From contig CBDBIW010000015.1 of the NCBI GenBank assembly GCA_965206015.1, positions 310,001-374,000 on the forward strand: a stretch of 64,000 nucleotides of DNA, given 5' to 3'. This DNA comes from JAJCYL01 sp965206015 (lineage in GTDB: Bacteria; Bacteroidota; Bacteroidia; Cytophagales; Cyclobacteriaceae). Position 1 is the first letter of the stretch. Each line of letters opens with the position of its first letter. This document shows positions 7,881 through 17,674 of the stretch, piece by piece. Both the position numbers and the translations under genes were made by a program. Under the pieces are notes generated by a model that saw only the letters and a program-made list of their open reading frames with translations, was not told the DNA's origin and ran no database searches.

Positions 7881-9293
7881 ATGAAAAAACTACCATTACA
7901 TTTTAAGATTCTGATAGGGTTAGTACTTGGTGTAATCTGGGCATTCCTCTCCAGTGCTATGGGCTGGAATGAATTTACTATTAACTGGATAGACCCTTTT
8001 GGTACCATCTTCATTCGATTACTCAAATTCATTGCCGTACCACTGGTTCTTTTCTCCATCATAAGTGGAGTTGCTGGTTTGAGTGATGTGTCGCGGCTAG
8101 GCCGGTTGGGTGGAAAGACACTATTGGCCTACATGATTACTACTCTTCTCGCTGTAACCGTAGGGCTGACTATGGTTAATGTGTTCAAGCCCGGATTCTA
8201 CATGGATGACGAACAGCGTATTAAAAACAGATTATCTTATGAAACCTGGTTGCAGGATAATAACATGGGTTTGTCTCAGGATGGACAATCTTTTCTATCT
8301 GACCCTCAATACGAAAAATATCTGTCGGAGGCCCAGAAAGGAAGGGAGTTAACTGACGAAGAAAAAAAAGATCTTGAGGATAAAATGAATTCTGCGGAGC
8401 AACAGAAGAGTGCTTCACCTCTCAAATTCGTAGTAGATATGGTGCCCGAAAACATCATTTTCTCCATATCCAACAACCAGTTAATGCTTCAGGTGATATT
8501 CTTCGCCATATTTTTCGGTATTTGTATTGTATTGATTCCTAAGGATAAGTCCGCGCCTGTCGTTGCTTTTATTCAGGGTCTCAATTCGATATTCCTGAAA
8601 ATGGTGGATTTGGTGATGAAAGCCGCCCCGTTCTTTGTTTTTGCTTTGCTGGCAGGAATTGTTGCTAAGATGGCTGACTCTCCCGGTGAAGTCATGCAGT
8701 TGTTTTTAGGACTTGGATCATATGCATTGACTTTAATTGGAGGACTACTTTTTGTAGTGCTTGTATTATACCCATTGATACTGAAAATTTTCGTACCAAA
8801 TCTTACTTATAAGGAGTTGTTCAAGAATTTAAGCCCGGCCCAGTTTCTGGCATTTTCTACCAGTTCAAGTGCGGCAACTCTACCTGTTACTATGGAATGT
8901 GTGGAGGAAAATATGGGAGTTCCAAAAACCATTTCAAGTTTTGTACTCCCAATAGGGGCAACGATCAACATGGACGGAACTAGTTTGCATCAGGCAGTAG
9001 CCGTTATATTTATGGCTCAACTTCATATGATTGACTTGACCATTGGACAACAACTGATTATTGTACTTACGGCATCTCTTGCATCTATTGGAGCAGCCGC
9101 TGTTCCGAGTGCTGGTTTAATCATGATGATTATTGTGTTGCAATCTGTGGGATTGAACCCAGCCTGGGTGGCAATTATTTTTCCAATTGACAGACCGCTC
9201 GATATGTTAAGAACAGCCGTGAATGTGACTGGAGACGCAACTGTCTCAACTTTGATTGCTAAATCAGAAGAAGAATTAGATAAATATTCTTAA
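7881..9293 (+). CDS. Dicarboxylate/amino acid:cation symporter (DAACS family)
   Basis: A sodium- or proton-coupled transporter for glutamate, aspartate or C4-dicarboxylates. The 470-residue product has the family core: the serine-rich STSSSAATLPVT motif (near residue 331), GATINMDGTSLHQAVAV, and PSAGLIMMIIVLQSVGLNP in the C-terminal transport domain. About 80 charged residues (roughly 105-180) lie between hydrophobic segments 3 and 4, a longer loop than in the E. coli carriers. The substrate cannot be fixed from sequence. Confidence 0.9.
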   Translation: MKKLPLHFKILIGLVLGVIWAFLSSAMGWNEFTINWIDPFGTIFIRLLKFIAVPLVLFSIISGVAGLSDVSRLGRLGGKTLLAYMITTLLAVTVGLTMVNVFKPGFYMDDEQRIKNRLSYETWLQDNNMGLSQDGQSFLSDPQYEKYLSEAQKGRELTDEEKKDLEDKMNSAEQQKSASPLKFVVDMVPENIIFSISNNQLMLQVIFFAIFFGICIVLIPKDKSAPVVAFIQGLNSIFLKMVDLVMKAAPFFVFALLAGIVAKMADSPGEVMQLFLGLGSYALTLIGGLLFVVLVLYPLILKIFVPNLTYKELFKNLSPAQFLAFSTSSSAATLPVTMECVEENMGVPKTISSFVLPIGATINMDGTSLHQAVAVIFMAQLHMIDLTIGQQLIIVLTASLASIGAAAVPSAGLIMMIIVLQSVGLNPAWVAIIFPIDRPLDMLRTAVNVTGDATVSTLIAKSEEELDKYS

Positions 9294-9370
9294 TTGGCGT
9301 GATTAAGATTAATAGAGTTTACTCGAACTTTTTCACCAGTTTTGCAGTAGAGTAGAAAATAATAAGAATC

Positions 9371-9961
9371 ATGGAGACTGTCAATAAAAATATTGTTACC
9401 ATTTACCTGGAAACTAACCCAAACCCCAATTCACTAAAATTTGTAGCCAATTTCATGTTGGTGGATGAAGGTGACAGCTATGATTTCCCGGATAAGAAAA
9501 GTGCACTCAATGCACCACTGGCTGAAGAACTATTTGATCTTCCTTATGTGAATCGTGTATTTTATATGAGCAACTTTGTGACTGTTACCAAGTCAGACCA
9601 TGTTGATTGGACAGAAATACAGGATACGCTAAAACAGCATATCAAAAACTACCTTGAGGAAGAAAAGCCTTTACTAACTGCTGATTATCAAAAACCTCAA
9701 GTAGCAGTAGGTGAAACTAATGAATCAGATATTGAGCATAAGATCAGATCAATCCTGGACGAGTATGTAAAACCAGCTGTTGAGTCGGATGGTGGAGCAA
9801 TTGCATTCGATTCTTTTGAGGACGGTGTGGTTACCGTTATTCTTCAGGGATCGTGCAGTGGATGTCCATCATCTACACTAACCCTTAAAGCGGGCATTGA
9901 GAATTTACTTAAAAGAATGCTTCCGGAGGTAGAGTCTGTGGAAGCTGTAGGAGTTAGATGA
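9371..9961 (+). CDS. Nfu-type iron-sulfur cluster carrier
   Basis: A 196-residue scaffold/carrier that delivers Fe-S clusters to target proteins. Residues 10 to about 95 form an Nfu_N domain (ETNPNPNSLKFVANF). Residues about 120-196 form the NifU C-terminal domain with the cluster-binding CSGC in LQGSCSGCPSSTLTLK. Both domains are complete. It stands alone, with no suf or isc genes nearby. Confidence 0.92.
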   Translation: METVNKNIVTIYLETNPNPNSLKFVANFMLVDEGDSYDFPDKKSALNAPLAEELFDLPYVNRVFYMSNFVTVTKSDHVDWTEIQDTLKQHIKNYLEEEKPLLTADYQKPQVAVGETNESDIEHKIRSILDEYVKPAVESDGGAIAFDSFEDGVVTVILQGSCSGCPSSTLTLKAGIENLLKRMLPEVESVEAVGVR

Positions 9962-10146
9962 ATTAGTTGGGTAAAGGTTAATTGTGTCTCATGAATTCTA
10001 TTTGTGACAACAATAATCCACCAACTATCCAAACAAGTTCAGTTGGCATGTCTGATTTACACAGAATTAAGTTAGGTCTTGTAGAAAATCGTGAACGTTC
10101 AGTTTGCTGTTCGATCTTCGAGCAATAAATATTAAGCTTTCAACAT

Positions 10147-11026
10147 TCACTTCCAAAACCATGGAACCAGCCCACTCACATTCTTCATGTGTTCCTCATA
10201 TCCCGCTCGAGTTGCTTTATGGTGCTCATCCATCATAGATATACTAATAAAGACAAACAAAATGATCATTGCCAAAACCCCAATTCCGGTCCAATAATAT
10301 GCAGATGCCCGGGTGATGGCGAAAAGAAACAGTCCCACCCAAAACGAAACTTCTCCGAAGTAATCGGGGTGTCTGGAGTAGGCCCATAACCCAGATTTTA
10401 TAAAAGCCCCTTTTTCATGACTTGCTTTTTTTATAAAAAATCAGTTGTTCGTCAGAAATCCATTCGGTTAATACGGCTCCAAATGTGATAACCGTCGCCA
10501 GGTAATCGGTGATGTTCATTGGGGTTTGAGATGCCATCCCATATAAAACCGGGATCATCCCGCCGAACACAAGAACAGTTGGGAAAAGATGAATTCCTGA
10601 AAAGCTAACCAGCCATTAAAGTTTGCCATTCTTTTCCGCCAAGTCCACATAACGCCAGCCTTCGTGATGCAAACCTGGCCATCCCCTTATCCAATGAATA
10701 GTCAGTTTCAATCCCCAGAAAGCTACTAATAGTAAAATGATCCTGCCGCCCCGGGATTGCTTACCATCCAGTAGTAGGCAATCGGGATGGGAATCAAGCT
10801 CCAGTAGGGGTCGTACATACTTGAGTTTTTCAGGAAATAGCTAAACAGGAAAATGATCAGTGTAGCTGTGAGGTCGGCAATTGCTACCTCAATCAACGTA
10901 TTTTGGTAGCCTGTAAGTCTGTGCGACATAAATTTCCACAGCAATAGCCATTACATAGGCAATCAATACGACCAGAAGCGAAAGACCGCTACTCAATTTA
11001 CTGGTTGGACTGGTCATGGATGTCAT
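10147..11026 (-). pseudogene. Decayed DUF1295 (steroid 5-alpha-reductase-like) membrane protein
   Basis: Translation of the minus strand recovers nearly a whole DUF1295 protein spread over several frames. It starts MTSMTSPTSKLSSGL at 11026, continues in another frame as NSSMYDPYWSLIPIPIAYYW, then RGWPGLHHEGWRYVD, and ends with SGLWAYSRHPDYFGEVSFW and GLVPWFWK. At least three frameshifts separate these blocks, and an in-frame TAA follows NGKL. The order and completeness of the blocks show a formerly full-length membrane oxidoreductase. Four lesions make a sequencing artefact unlikely. Confidence 0.88.
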
Positions 11027-11222
11027 CTTGAATTTTTCGGGGTCCAAACTAATACAGTCACCATATTTATAATAATCAACAAGCGATTGTTGTAAATTTA
11101 TTCTCTCTTACAAAAGGATTTTTTTTCGAAAGACAGAATAATAAGTATACTTGAAATGAGCATGATCGGGAAACACCAAAAGAAGGGTGAATATTTAATC
11201 TATTGCAGTCAATTATATTCAC

Positions 11223-11966
11223 ATGAAACTAAAACATAAGGTTGCAATAGTTACTGGAGGTGGGAGTGGTATCGGGCAGGCCATTGTGGATGCTTTTGTA
11301 AATAATGGTGCCCATGTCCATTTATTGGATCTTTCTCTTTCAGATGAGAATAAAATCTCAAGAGACTTTCACCAGTGTGACGTTTCCAACCAGTTGGATG
11401 TTGAAAATGTGATTAACCAGATATGGTCAAAGCATCCTATTGATATTTTGGTCAATAATGCAGGAATCGCCCATATTGGCAATCTGTTGCAAACTGAAGA
11501 GCAGGATATGGACAAGTTGTACAACGTGAATATCAAAGGTGTATACAATTGTCTCCGGTCATGTGTAAAACGCATGTCTGAAAATGGCGGAGGTGTCATC
11601 CTGAACATGGCTTCTGTGGCCGCTTCTGTTGGAATTCCGGATCGCTTCGCTTACAGCATGACTAAAGGTGCGGTCGTCACTATGACTTATTCGGTGGCAA
11701 AGGACTTTGTGGACAAAAACATCCGTTGCAATTGCATTTCCCCTGCTCGGATTCATACGCCTTTTGTAGATGGGTATCTTTCAACTAACTATCCTGGCCA
11801 GGAAAAAGAGATGTTTGACAAACTCTCGAAAACTCAACCAATTGGGAGAATGGGAGAGCCTGAAGAAGTAGCCAACCTGGCAACATTTCTTTGCTCTCAT
11901 GAAGCAGGATTTATTACGGGTACAGACTATCCAATTGATGGAGGATTCTTAAAACTTAATGTCTAA
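11223..11966 (+). CDS. SDR dehydrogenase, probably 2-keto-3-deoxy-L-fuconate dehydrogenase
   Basis: A 247-residue classical short-chain dehydrogenase. The cofactor motif TGGGSGIGQA is near residue 11, NNAG near 78, and the catalytic Ser/Tyr/Lys set lies in NMASVAASV and AYSMTKGA. The next two genes encode an FAH-family hydrolase and an L-rhamnose/L-fucose-type mutarotase. This trio is typical of non-phosphorylative L-fucose breakdown, in which this enzyme oxidises 2-keto-3-deoxy-L-fuconate. Substrate is therefore inferred from context. It begins a tight operon (9 bp to the next gene). Confidence 0.85.
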   Translation: MKLKHKVAIVTGGGSGIGQAIVDAFVNNGAHVHLLDLSLSDENKISRDFHQCDVSNQLDVENVINQIWSKHPIDILVNNAGIAHIGNLLQTEEQDMDKLYNVNIKGVYNCLRSCVKRMSENGGGVILNMASVAASVGIPDRFAYSMTKGAVVTMTYSVAKDFVDKNIRCNCISPARIHTPFVDGYLSTNYPGQEKEMFDKLSKTQPIGRMGEPEEVANLATFLCSHEAGFITGTDYPIDGGFLKLNV

Positions 11967-11975
11967 ACTTATTTA

Positions 11976-12836
11976 TTGATGAAATTAATACGATTTGGAG
12001 AAGTGGGTGATGAAAAGCCCGGTATACTATTAGATGGTCGCAAGATTGATGTCAGTGCACACATTGCTGATTATAATGAAGCATTTTTTGCGGATAATGG
12101 ATTATCAAAATTAGCTGGTATTGTCAATACATTAAATGATCCAATTTTAATAGAAGACAGCGTTCGATTAGGATCGCCAGTGGCCAGACCTTCTAAAATT
12201 GTGTGTATCGGACTCAACTATACCAAACATGCTGAAGAAGCAGGAATGGATTTACCTAAAGCACCTGTCTTGTTTTTTAAGGCAAGTACATCATTGACCG
12301 GCCCTTATGACAACATTATCATTCCTAAGGGGAGTGAGAAAACTGACTGGGAGGTGGAATTGGCAGTTGTAATTGGGAAAAAGACCTCGTATGTCGATGA
12401 GTCAGATGCATTGAGTTATATAGCTGGGTATGCCCTTCACAATGATGTGAGTGAAAGAACATTTCAATTAGAGAGAGGAGGGCAATGGGTTAAGGGGAAA
12501 AGTGCCGATACTTTTGCTCCGTTAGGCCCATGGTTGGTGACAAAAGACGAATTACCTGCTACTGAGAATCTTGACCTGTGGTTGAAAGTAAATGGAGAAA
12601 CTCTTCAATCAAGTAATACATCGGATATGTTGTTCAAGATTCCTTTTCTGGTGAGTTATATCAGTCAATACATGACGCTTTTGCCAGGGGATGTTATTTC
12701 TACAGGAACTCCATTTGGTGTTGGGATGGGTTTTAAACCTCCAAGATATTTGAAGCCAGGTGATATTGTGGATCTTGGTATTACAGGTCTAGGTGAAGCC
12801 AGGCAGCAAGCTGTTTCTTATGCGAGCACACTATAA
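11976..12836 (+). CDS. FAH-family hydrolase, probably 2,4-diketo-3-deoxy-L-fuconate hydrolase
   Basis: A 286-residue fumarylacetoacetate hydrolase-family enzyme. After an N-terminal domain of about 65 residues comes the FAH fold with VCIGLNYTKHAEEAGM, the metal-binding Glu pair in TDWEVELAVVIGK, and GDVISTGTPFGVGMG near residue 245. The neighbouring genes point to cleavage of 2,4-diketo-3-deoxy-L-fuconate to pyruvate and L-lactate. Related proteins are often annotated ureidoglycolate lyase, which nothing nearby supports. Confidence 0.85.
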   Translation: MMKLIRFGEVGDEKPGILLDGRKIDVSAHIADYNEAFFADNGLSKLAGIVNTLNDPILIEDSVRLGSPVARPSKIVCIGLNYTKHAEEAGMDLPKAPVLFFKASTSLTGPYDNIIIPKGSEKTDWEVELAVVIGKKTSYVDESDALSYIAGYALHNDVSERTFQLERGGQWVKGKSADTFAPLGPWLVTKDELPATENLDLWLKVNGETLQSSNTSDMLFKIPFLVSYISQYMTLLPGDVISTGTPFGVGMGFKPPRYLKPGDIVDLGITGLGEARQQAVSYASTL

Positions 12837-12844
12837 TTTCTCCA

Positions 12845-13183
12845 ATGCAGAAATTTTGCCTTGCCCTTGATTTAAAAGATGACCCTCAATTAATTGAGGA
12901 ATATGAAGAACACCACCAGAATGTTTGGCCTGAGATTATCAAATCAATTACCGATTCCGGAATAATTTCCATGGAGATTTATAGCGTGGAAAACCGCCTA
13001 TTTATGATGGTCGAGGCAAACGATGATTTCTCCTTTGAGCTCAAAAATCAGGCTGACAGTAAAAATGAAAAAATTCATGAATGGGAAGAATTGATGTGGA
13101 AATACCAACTGGCCATACCCAACTCAGAGCCAGGTGAAAAGTGGAGGTTGATGGAAAGGATATTCGATTTAGCGAAATTTTGA
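12845..13183 (+). CDS. L-rhamnose/L-fucose-type mutarotase
   Basis: A 112-residue protein of the RhaM/DUF718 family, which interconverts alpha and beta anomers of 6-deoxy sugars. It shows YEEHHQNVWPEIIKSITDSG near residue 20, with the conserved His and Trp, and a C-terminal WEELMWKYQ. It follows the FAH gene by 8 bp. In this setting L-fucose is the likelier substrate than L-rhamnose. Confidence 0.85.
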   Translation: MQKFCLALDLKDDPQLIEEYEEHHQNVWPEIIKSITDSGIISMEIYSVENRLFMMVEANDDFSFELKNQADSKNEKIHEWEELMWKYQLAIPNSEPGEKWRLMERIFDLAKF

Positions 13184-13252
13184 ACCGCCATGCTACATCC
13201 GGCATCAAAAATCAGACTTCATCTGCATTCTCTTTATTTTCGCCACTGAACC

Positions 13253-14374
13253 ATGGCAGAGTTTAAACTTCCACCAATTTCACCTTTAGCGGGCACGACC
13301 CTGACCAATTACATCAGGATTTTATATGGAAACCCAATTCACCCTCGACATTGGCTCAAAACAATTCTGACCTTTATCATAATCATCATTGCTACACCAT
13401 TTCACTGGTATGAACGATTGATTTTCGATAGAAAAGTAAAAGCTTATACGTTCAAAGAACCACCAATTTTCATCTTAGGTCATTGGCGGAGTGGTACTAC
13501 ATATCTCCATAATGTCATGTGTAAAGACCCTAAAGCGGGTTACATGACAACCTATCATGGCCTGTGGCCACGAAATTTGGGTAGTAAAATCATTTTTAAA
13601 ACGTTCATGTCACTTGCGATGCCCAAAAAACGACCGAGCGATAATGTTGAATTGGCAGTTGACTTTCCTCAGGAAGACGACTTTTCATTAAGTAATATGA
13701 TACCGCAGGTTTTTTATCTTTTCTGGTACTTTCCACGAAGATGGAGGGAATATTATGAAAAGCATGTTCGCTTTAAAGGTGTTTCGGAAAGAGAGCATAA
13801 GTTGTGGAATCGCAATTATTATGAATTAGTGGTTAAAGCACTGATTAATACCAATGGAGAAAGGGCGATTTTCAAAAACCCAGTCAGTACTGGGAGGGTA
13901 AAGAAACTATTGGAGGTTTTTCCAGATGCCAGATTCATTCACATCCATCGGAACCCAATTGTAGTTTACTTGTCGACAAAAAAGTTTTTCATCGAGTTAT
14001 TTCCAACTCTGACTTTTCAGCCGATATCAAATGAAGAAATTGTTAAGATGGTTTTTGAAAACTACGAGAAATTGATGAAAGATTATCTGGATCAATATCA
14101 AATGATCCCACCAGAGAGATTTGTTGAGATTGGTTTCGAAACATTTGAGGAGGATCCGATGCTGCATCTCAAATCAATATATGAGAATCTATCTTTGGAT
14201 TTTGTTCAAGCAGCACCATTTTTACAAACTTATGTTGATAGTGTGAACGCTTATCAAAAAAATAAATACTACACCATCAAGCGGGATGAGCTAAATGCCA
14301 TTTTGGAGCACTGGGATTTTGCAATGAAAAAGTGGGGCTATAAAATGCCAGAGAATTTGACAATTGAAAATTAG
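13253..14374 (+). CDS. Sulfotransferase family protein
   Basis: A 373-residue PAPS-dependent sulfotransferase of the broad Sulfotransfer_3 type. The 5'-phosphosulfate loop is visible in FILGHWRSGTTYLHN (near residue 80) and the 3'-phosphate site in RFIHIHRNPIVVYLSTKKFF (near 225). A hydrophobic stretch at about residues 37-52 may anchor or peripherally attach it to the membrane. The acceptor is unknown; a lipid or glycan is plausible. Its stop is 2 bp before a decayed sulfatase gene. Confidence 0.85.
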   Translation: MAEFKLPPISPLAGTTLTNYIRILYGNPIHPRHWLKTILTFIIIIIATPFHWYERLIFDRKVKAYTFKEPPIFILGHWRSGTTYLHNVMCKDPKAGYMTTYHGLWPRNLGSKIIFKTFMSLAMPKKRPSDNVELAVDFPQEDDFSLSNMIPQVFYLFWYFPRRWREYYEKHVRFKGVSEREHKLWNRNYYELVVKALINTNGERAIFKNPVSTGRVKKLLEVFPDARFIHIHRNPIVVYLSTKKFFIELFPTLTFQPISNEEIVKMVFENYEKLMKDYLDQYQMIPPERFVEIGFETFEEDPMLHLKSIYENLSLDFVQAAPFLQTYVDSVNAYQKNKYYTIKRDELNAILEHWDFAMKKWGYKMPENLTIEN

Positions 14375-14376
14375 AT

Positions 14377-15502
14377 ATGAAAATTGGGAAAAGAACCAAA
14401 ATCTCGCTGGTGCCGCTTCTTTTGGTCACCGGTAGTTCTTATCTACTCTGGCCTTTGGCCGCTGAAGAGAAGTTTAAGATAATCTGGGATGACGAAAAAA
14501 TCGCATTTAAAGAGCAGTACCTCGCTCAGCTATCCCCAAATGACTCTGTGGAGAGGCCAAACATCATTGAAGATGTAAAATTTACCGAGGGCTATGTTAA
14601 AAGTCCCATTTGCAGTCCGTCACGGGCCGGGCTGCTGACAAGGCGATACCAACAGAGAGTCGGATTTGAAGTGCAGCCACATGATCGTTACCCTCATAAC
14701 ATGATGGAGTTCCCGGGATTCAAATACCCTATAAAGACCGACGGTTCGAATCTTGCCGATTTGGAAGAGATCTCATATCCTTCGCAAGAAGAGATAGACA
14801 AGCAGGGCTTACCTCCATCAGAAATAGCCCTTGGAGAACTTCTGAAACCGATGGGTGATAATACCACAATGATTGGGAAGACGCAGTGGGTGACCAATGG
14901 ATAAGGTCAAAGAAGCTGGACTCGAAGAGAATACCTTAACCTTCTTTTTGAGTGATAATGGAGAAGCTACTTATACCCAGGCAACTACTAACTATCCCTT
15001 TAAGGGAGGTAAAATGTCTGATTTTGAGGGAGGATTGAATGTGCCTTTTGTAATGAAATGGAAGGATCAAATTCCTGAAGGGCAAACTTACAATAGACCT
15101 GTCTCCTCTATTGATGTCTTCGATACAACTGCGGCCGTTACGGGAGTGCAATTACCCAATGACAGAACATTTGATGGAGTCAATCTCCTGCCGTTCGTTA
15201 ATGGTGAGATCAAAACAGACCCTCATGAGGCGATCTTCTGGCGTACAGAATACAACAAGATCATACGAAAAGGAGATTGGAGGCTTATCATGAATGACCT
15301 TTCTGGGTATGAGCTGCTTTACAACTTGAAATTGGATAAAAATGAACGCCACAATGTGATTATTCACAATCCTGATGTCGTAGAAGAATTGAAAGATCAT
15401 TATTCAAAATAGAGTTCCACCCTCAAAGAACCTCTTTGGCCGGTGATTATGAATTATGAGTATACCATTGACGGGGAGACTTATACCTTTTCCAACGGAT
15501 GA
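14377..15502 (+). pseudogene. Decayed sulfatase (arylsulfatase family)
   Basis: The N-terminus has a signal-like leader, then RPNII followed directly by DVKFTEG: the metal-binding segment normally between these is deleted. The formylglycine motif CSPSRAGLLTRR survives. The frame runs to IGK and breaks at 14904, losing the usual GKWHLG block. A second frame starting at 14897 carries DKVKEAGLEENTLTFFLSDNG and the rest of the C-terminal domain. It stops at an in-frame TAG (15410-15412), after which SSTLKEPLWP and YEYTIDGETYTF continue in frame to TGA at 15500-15502. Without the metal site and central domain it cannot be active. Confidence 0.9.
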
Positions 15503-16122
15503 ATTTTGATCGCATCGCACCTTTCTATGACCCACTTGCCTCACTTGTCTTTTTGGGTAATATCAGAAAAAGTCAAATTGAATGTTTGAAATCAGCGACT
15601 CCGAAGGGTAAAGTGCTCATTATAGGAGGCGGAACTGGCTGGATCATACCCTATATATTCGAAAGTGGTCAGGTTGAAAAACTTTATTATGTAGAAGTAA
15701 GTCAGCGAATGTTAGCACTGTCTAAAGACAAATGCCCCCGGGAATTGACAGATCGCGTTGACTTTATTTTTGGGGACGAGAATGTAGTTCCACACTTGAA
15801 GTTCGATGCGGTCATTACCAATTTCGTATTGGATTGTTTTGAGGAACTGCGGTTGAAAAAAGTGATGAGTTTGATACATGATAGTCTGAAGATTCAGGGA
15901 AAGTGGTATGTAACAGATTTTCGGTTTGATAAATCATTATACAGGAAAACCTGGCAACTGCCTCTTTTTTGGTGCATGTTATCGTTTTTTAGGCGATCTG
16001 TTGGCCTGGAGAGTAATAAATTGTTTGATGTTGAGGAATACTTCGAACTGTTTCACATGAAGAGCTTGATTACCAGGGATTTTGCTGGGAAATTTATTCG
16101 TGCCAACATATTTGAAAAATAG
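15499..16122 (+). CDS. Class I SAM-dependent methyltransferase
   Basis: A 207-residue Rossmann-type methyltransferase. The SAM-binding motif I is KVLIIGGGTGWIIPYI near residue 36, an acidic residue ends strand 2 (YYVEVSQRMLAL), and motif IV is FDAVITNFVLDCF near residue 97. The N-terminus MNFDRIAPFYDPLASLVF resembles UbiE-like quinone methyltransferases but the substrate is unknown. Its ATG overlaps the relic sulfatase stop by 3 bp (ATGA), so it was probably the next gene in that operon. It appears intact amid broken neighbours. Confidence 0.82.
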   Translation: MNFDRIAPFYDPLASLVFLGNIRKSQIECLKSATPKGKVLIIGGGTGWIIPYIFESGQVEKLYYVEVSQRMLALSKDKCPRELTDRVDFIFGDENVVPHLKFDAVITNFVLDCFEELRLKKVMSLIHDSLKIQGKWYVTDFRFDKSLYRKTWQLPLFWCMLSFFRRSVGLESNKLFDVEEYFELFHMKSLITRDFAGKFIRANIFEK

Positions 16123-16314
16123 GCATTCATGGCATATTGGTCCAAAGCCCGTTTCTGTTATAAATCTGTCAAACCTAATTGCACAATCCGCGTAAAGGAG
16201 AGTGTTAATTTTGCATTATTCTCATCTGACTGATCTTTTCCTCATTTTTATATTCCAACTGGAAACCTTTCATTAACAACCCTGTCTTTACAAACAAAGC
16301 ACTCAGAGGGATAA

Positions 16315-16527
16315 GTGCCCGGTCAGCAATCAATACATAAATATCTGGTAGTCAGGTGTAAAGAAGGAGATCGCAGGGTACTGAATCTCTACCTTTTTGA
16401 GGGTTACGATCATAAAGAGATTAGACAAATATTGAGTATAAGTGAGGCAGCATCAAAAGTGATGGGCCAAATTGATGATAATGAAGATCAGTACCAACCT
16501 ATAAACCTGAATTCGATTAATACTTGA
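16315..16527 (+). pseudogene. ECF sigma factor remnant with internal deletion
   Basis: A 70-codon GTG-start frame joins the first helix of an ECF sigma factor (LVVRCKEGDRR, region 2 start) directly to the region-4 segment VLNLYLFEGYDHKEIRQILS and SEAASK. Roughly 100 residues that should lie between, including the promoter -10 binding region, are missing. It cannot act as a sigma factor. No intact anti-sigma or regulated SusC/D pair is nearby. Confidence 0.75.
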
Positions 16528-16619
16528 ATGAATTTTCTGAGAGAAACCCTTGAGAACTCAATAAAGCCTGGCGATTTTTGCATTCAATTCAGTCAATCCG
16601 TCAAAAAAACACCTTATTG

Positions 16620-17037
16620 GCAATGAGCCCGGGAGAAAGCCTGAGATGAGCTGTAGTGAGGTGATTACCTTGAACTGATGCAATCTGCTACACTGCCAAT
16701 GTCCATTTTCCTGAAAACTTGCTGTATGGGAGAGGGAACAGGGATAACCTTCATTGATTCTACGCCTACTCAGGGGAATGTAGAGGACAGGGAACCACTC
16801 AAAAACCAGTCGTTCGTCAAGGCCCTCAAGGGAAAATTATACGCTGATAAAGCCTACATCTCTCAAGAATTGACATTCAGGACATGGATGATGGGCAAAC
16901 TTCATTACAAACCTTATCTCCGGACGGATTGCTTATTCATTCTTTCCGAAAAAACCAACCATCAAATACCAACCTGTCAAAAACTCAACAATTACCTGTA
17001 TTTTAAAATCGAACTCAGGTTTAATGGTAAGTTGTAA
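16620..17037 (+). mobile_element. Degenerate IS982-family transposase
   Basis: From about 16625 the frame reads RKPEMSCSEVITL, matching the early MSLSEVI-type block of IS982 transposases, and then hits a stop. A second frame (16678-17037) carries GITFIDSTPTQ, KNQSFVKALKGKLYADKAYISQEL and a basic C-terminal segment, the catalytic-core order of that family. Substantial internal segments are missing and I could not delimit terminal inverted repeats. It is non-functional and partly explains the decay of neighbouring genes. Confidence 0.7.
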
Positions 17038-17047
17038 TAGTTAATGA

Positions 17048-17659
17048 TTGAATACCTACTCTGAAGCTAAAGCCTCCCTCCTTTTTAATCTAATGGAAAA
17101 ACTGAAGACTTGGCACACACCAACCATCAGCATGTGGTACAAAAACGCATGGTTCAAATCAGAAATCAGCAAAGACTCCGTATTCTATAAATATCTACCA
17201 CAGTACATGCGTAAGTATTGGCAAATTGGTGAGAACGATCACCTTCAAAATAGAAATTCAGACTTACTATGGCTAAAGCAAAATCAAGTTGAGGTTTACA
17301 ACAAGATACTGCTGGCTATGCATGCTGCCGGCGTTCGGTTGATGACCGGGACTGACATGGGTGCTAATCCCCTTTGTGGTATTCACCATGAACTTGAAAT
17401 GTTTGTAAAAGCTGGTATTCCTGAGATTGATGCTGTAAAGGCGGCAACAATAAACCCGTGTATCTTTCTCGACATTGATGATGAATCTGGTTCCTTGAAA
17501 AAGGGGAAAGTTGCCGATTTTGTATTGTTCAACGAAAACCCCCTGGAAGATATCAATCCTGTCAGGAATATTGCCTCCGTGATTAAAAGGGGACAGATAT
17601 TCGATGACCATAGAATAGCTGAAATACCGAGATCCATTGAACAAGAATTCAAAAAGTAG
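17048..17659 (+). pseudogene. Amidohydrolase, N-terminally truncated
   Basis: About 203 codons (nominal start TTG, no convincing start) form the C-terminal half of an imidazolonepropionase-like amidohydrolase. VRLMTGTDMGANPLCGIHHE holds the last metal-ligand Asp (near residue 105). AIPEIDAVKAAT-type and GSLKKGKVADFVLFNENPLED segments close the barrel and composite domain. The N-terminal HxH metal site and about half the barrel are absent, immediately behind the IS982 remnant. Loss by insertion/deletion is the simplest explanation. Confidence 0.8.
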
Positions 17660-17674
17660 TGTTGATCTATTAGA

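Noticed and set aside
10147..10338. A 63-codon frame that could be a separate small membrane protein
   Set aside because: It is the C-terminal part of the DUF1295 relic; upstream matching sequence continues past its apparent start.
16678..17037. Possible active transposase
   Set aside because: Large internal segments and the normal start are missing, so it is scored as IS982 debris.
17048..17659. Amidohydrolase read as a complete short enzyme
   Set aside because: The HxH metal site and half the barrel are absent and the frame lacks a credible start, so it is a truncated gene.
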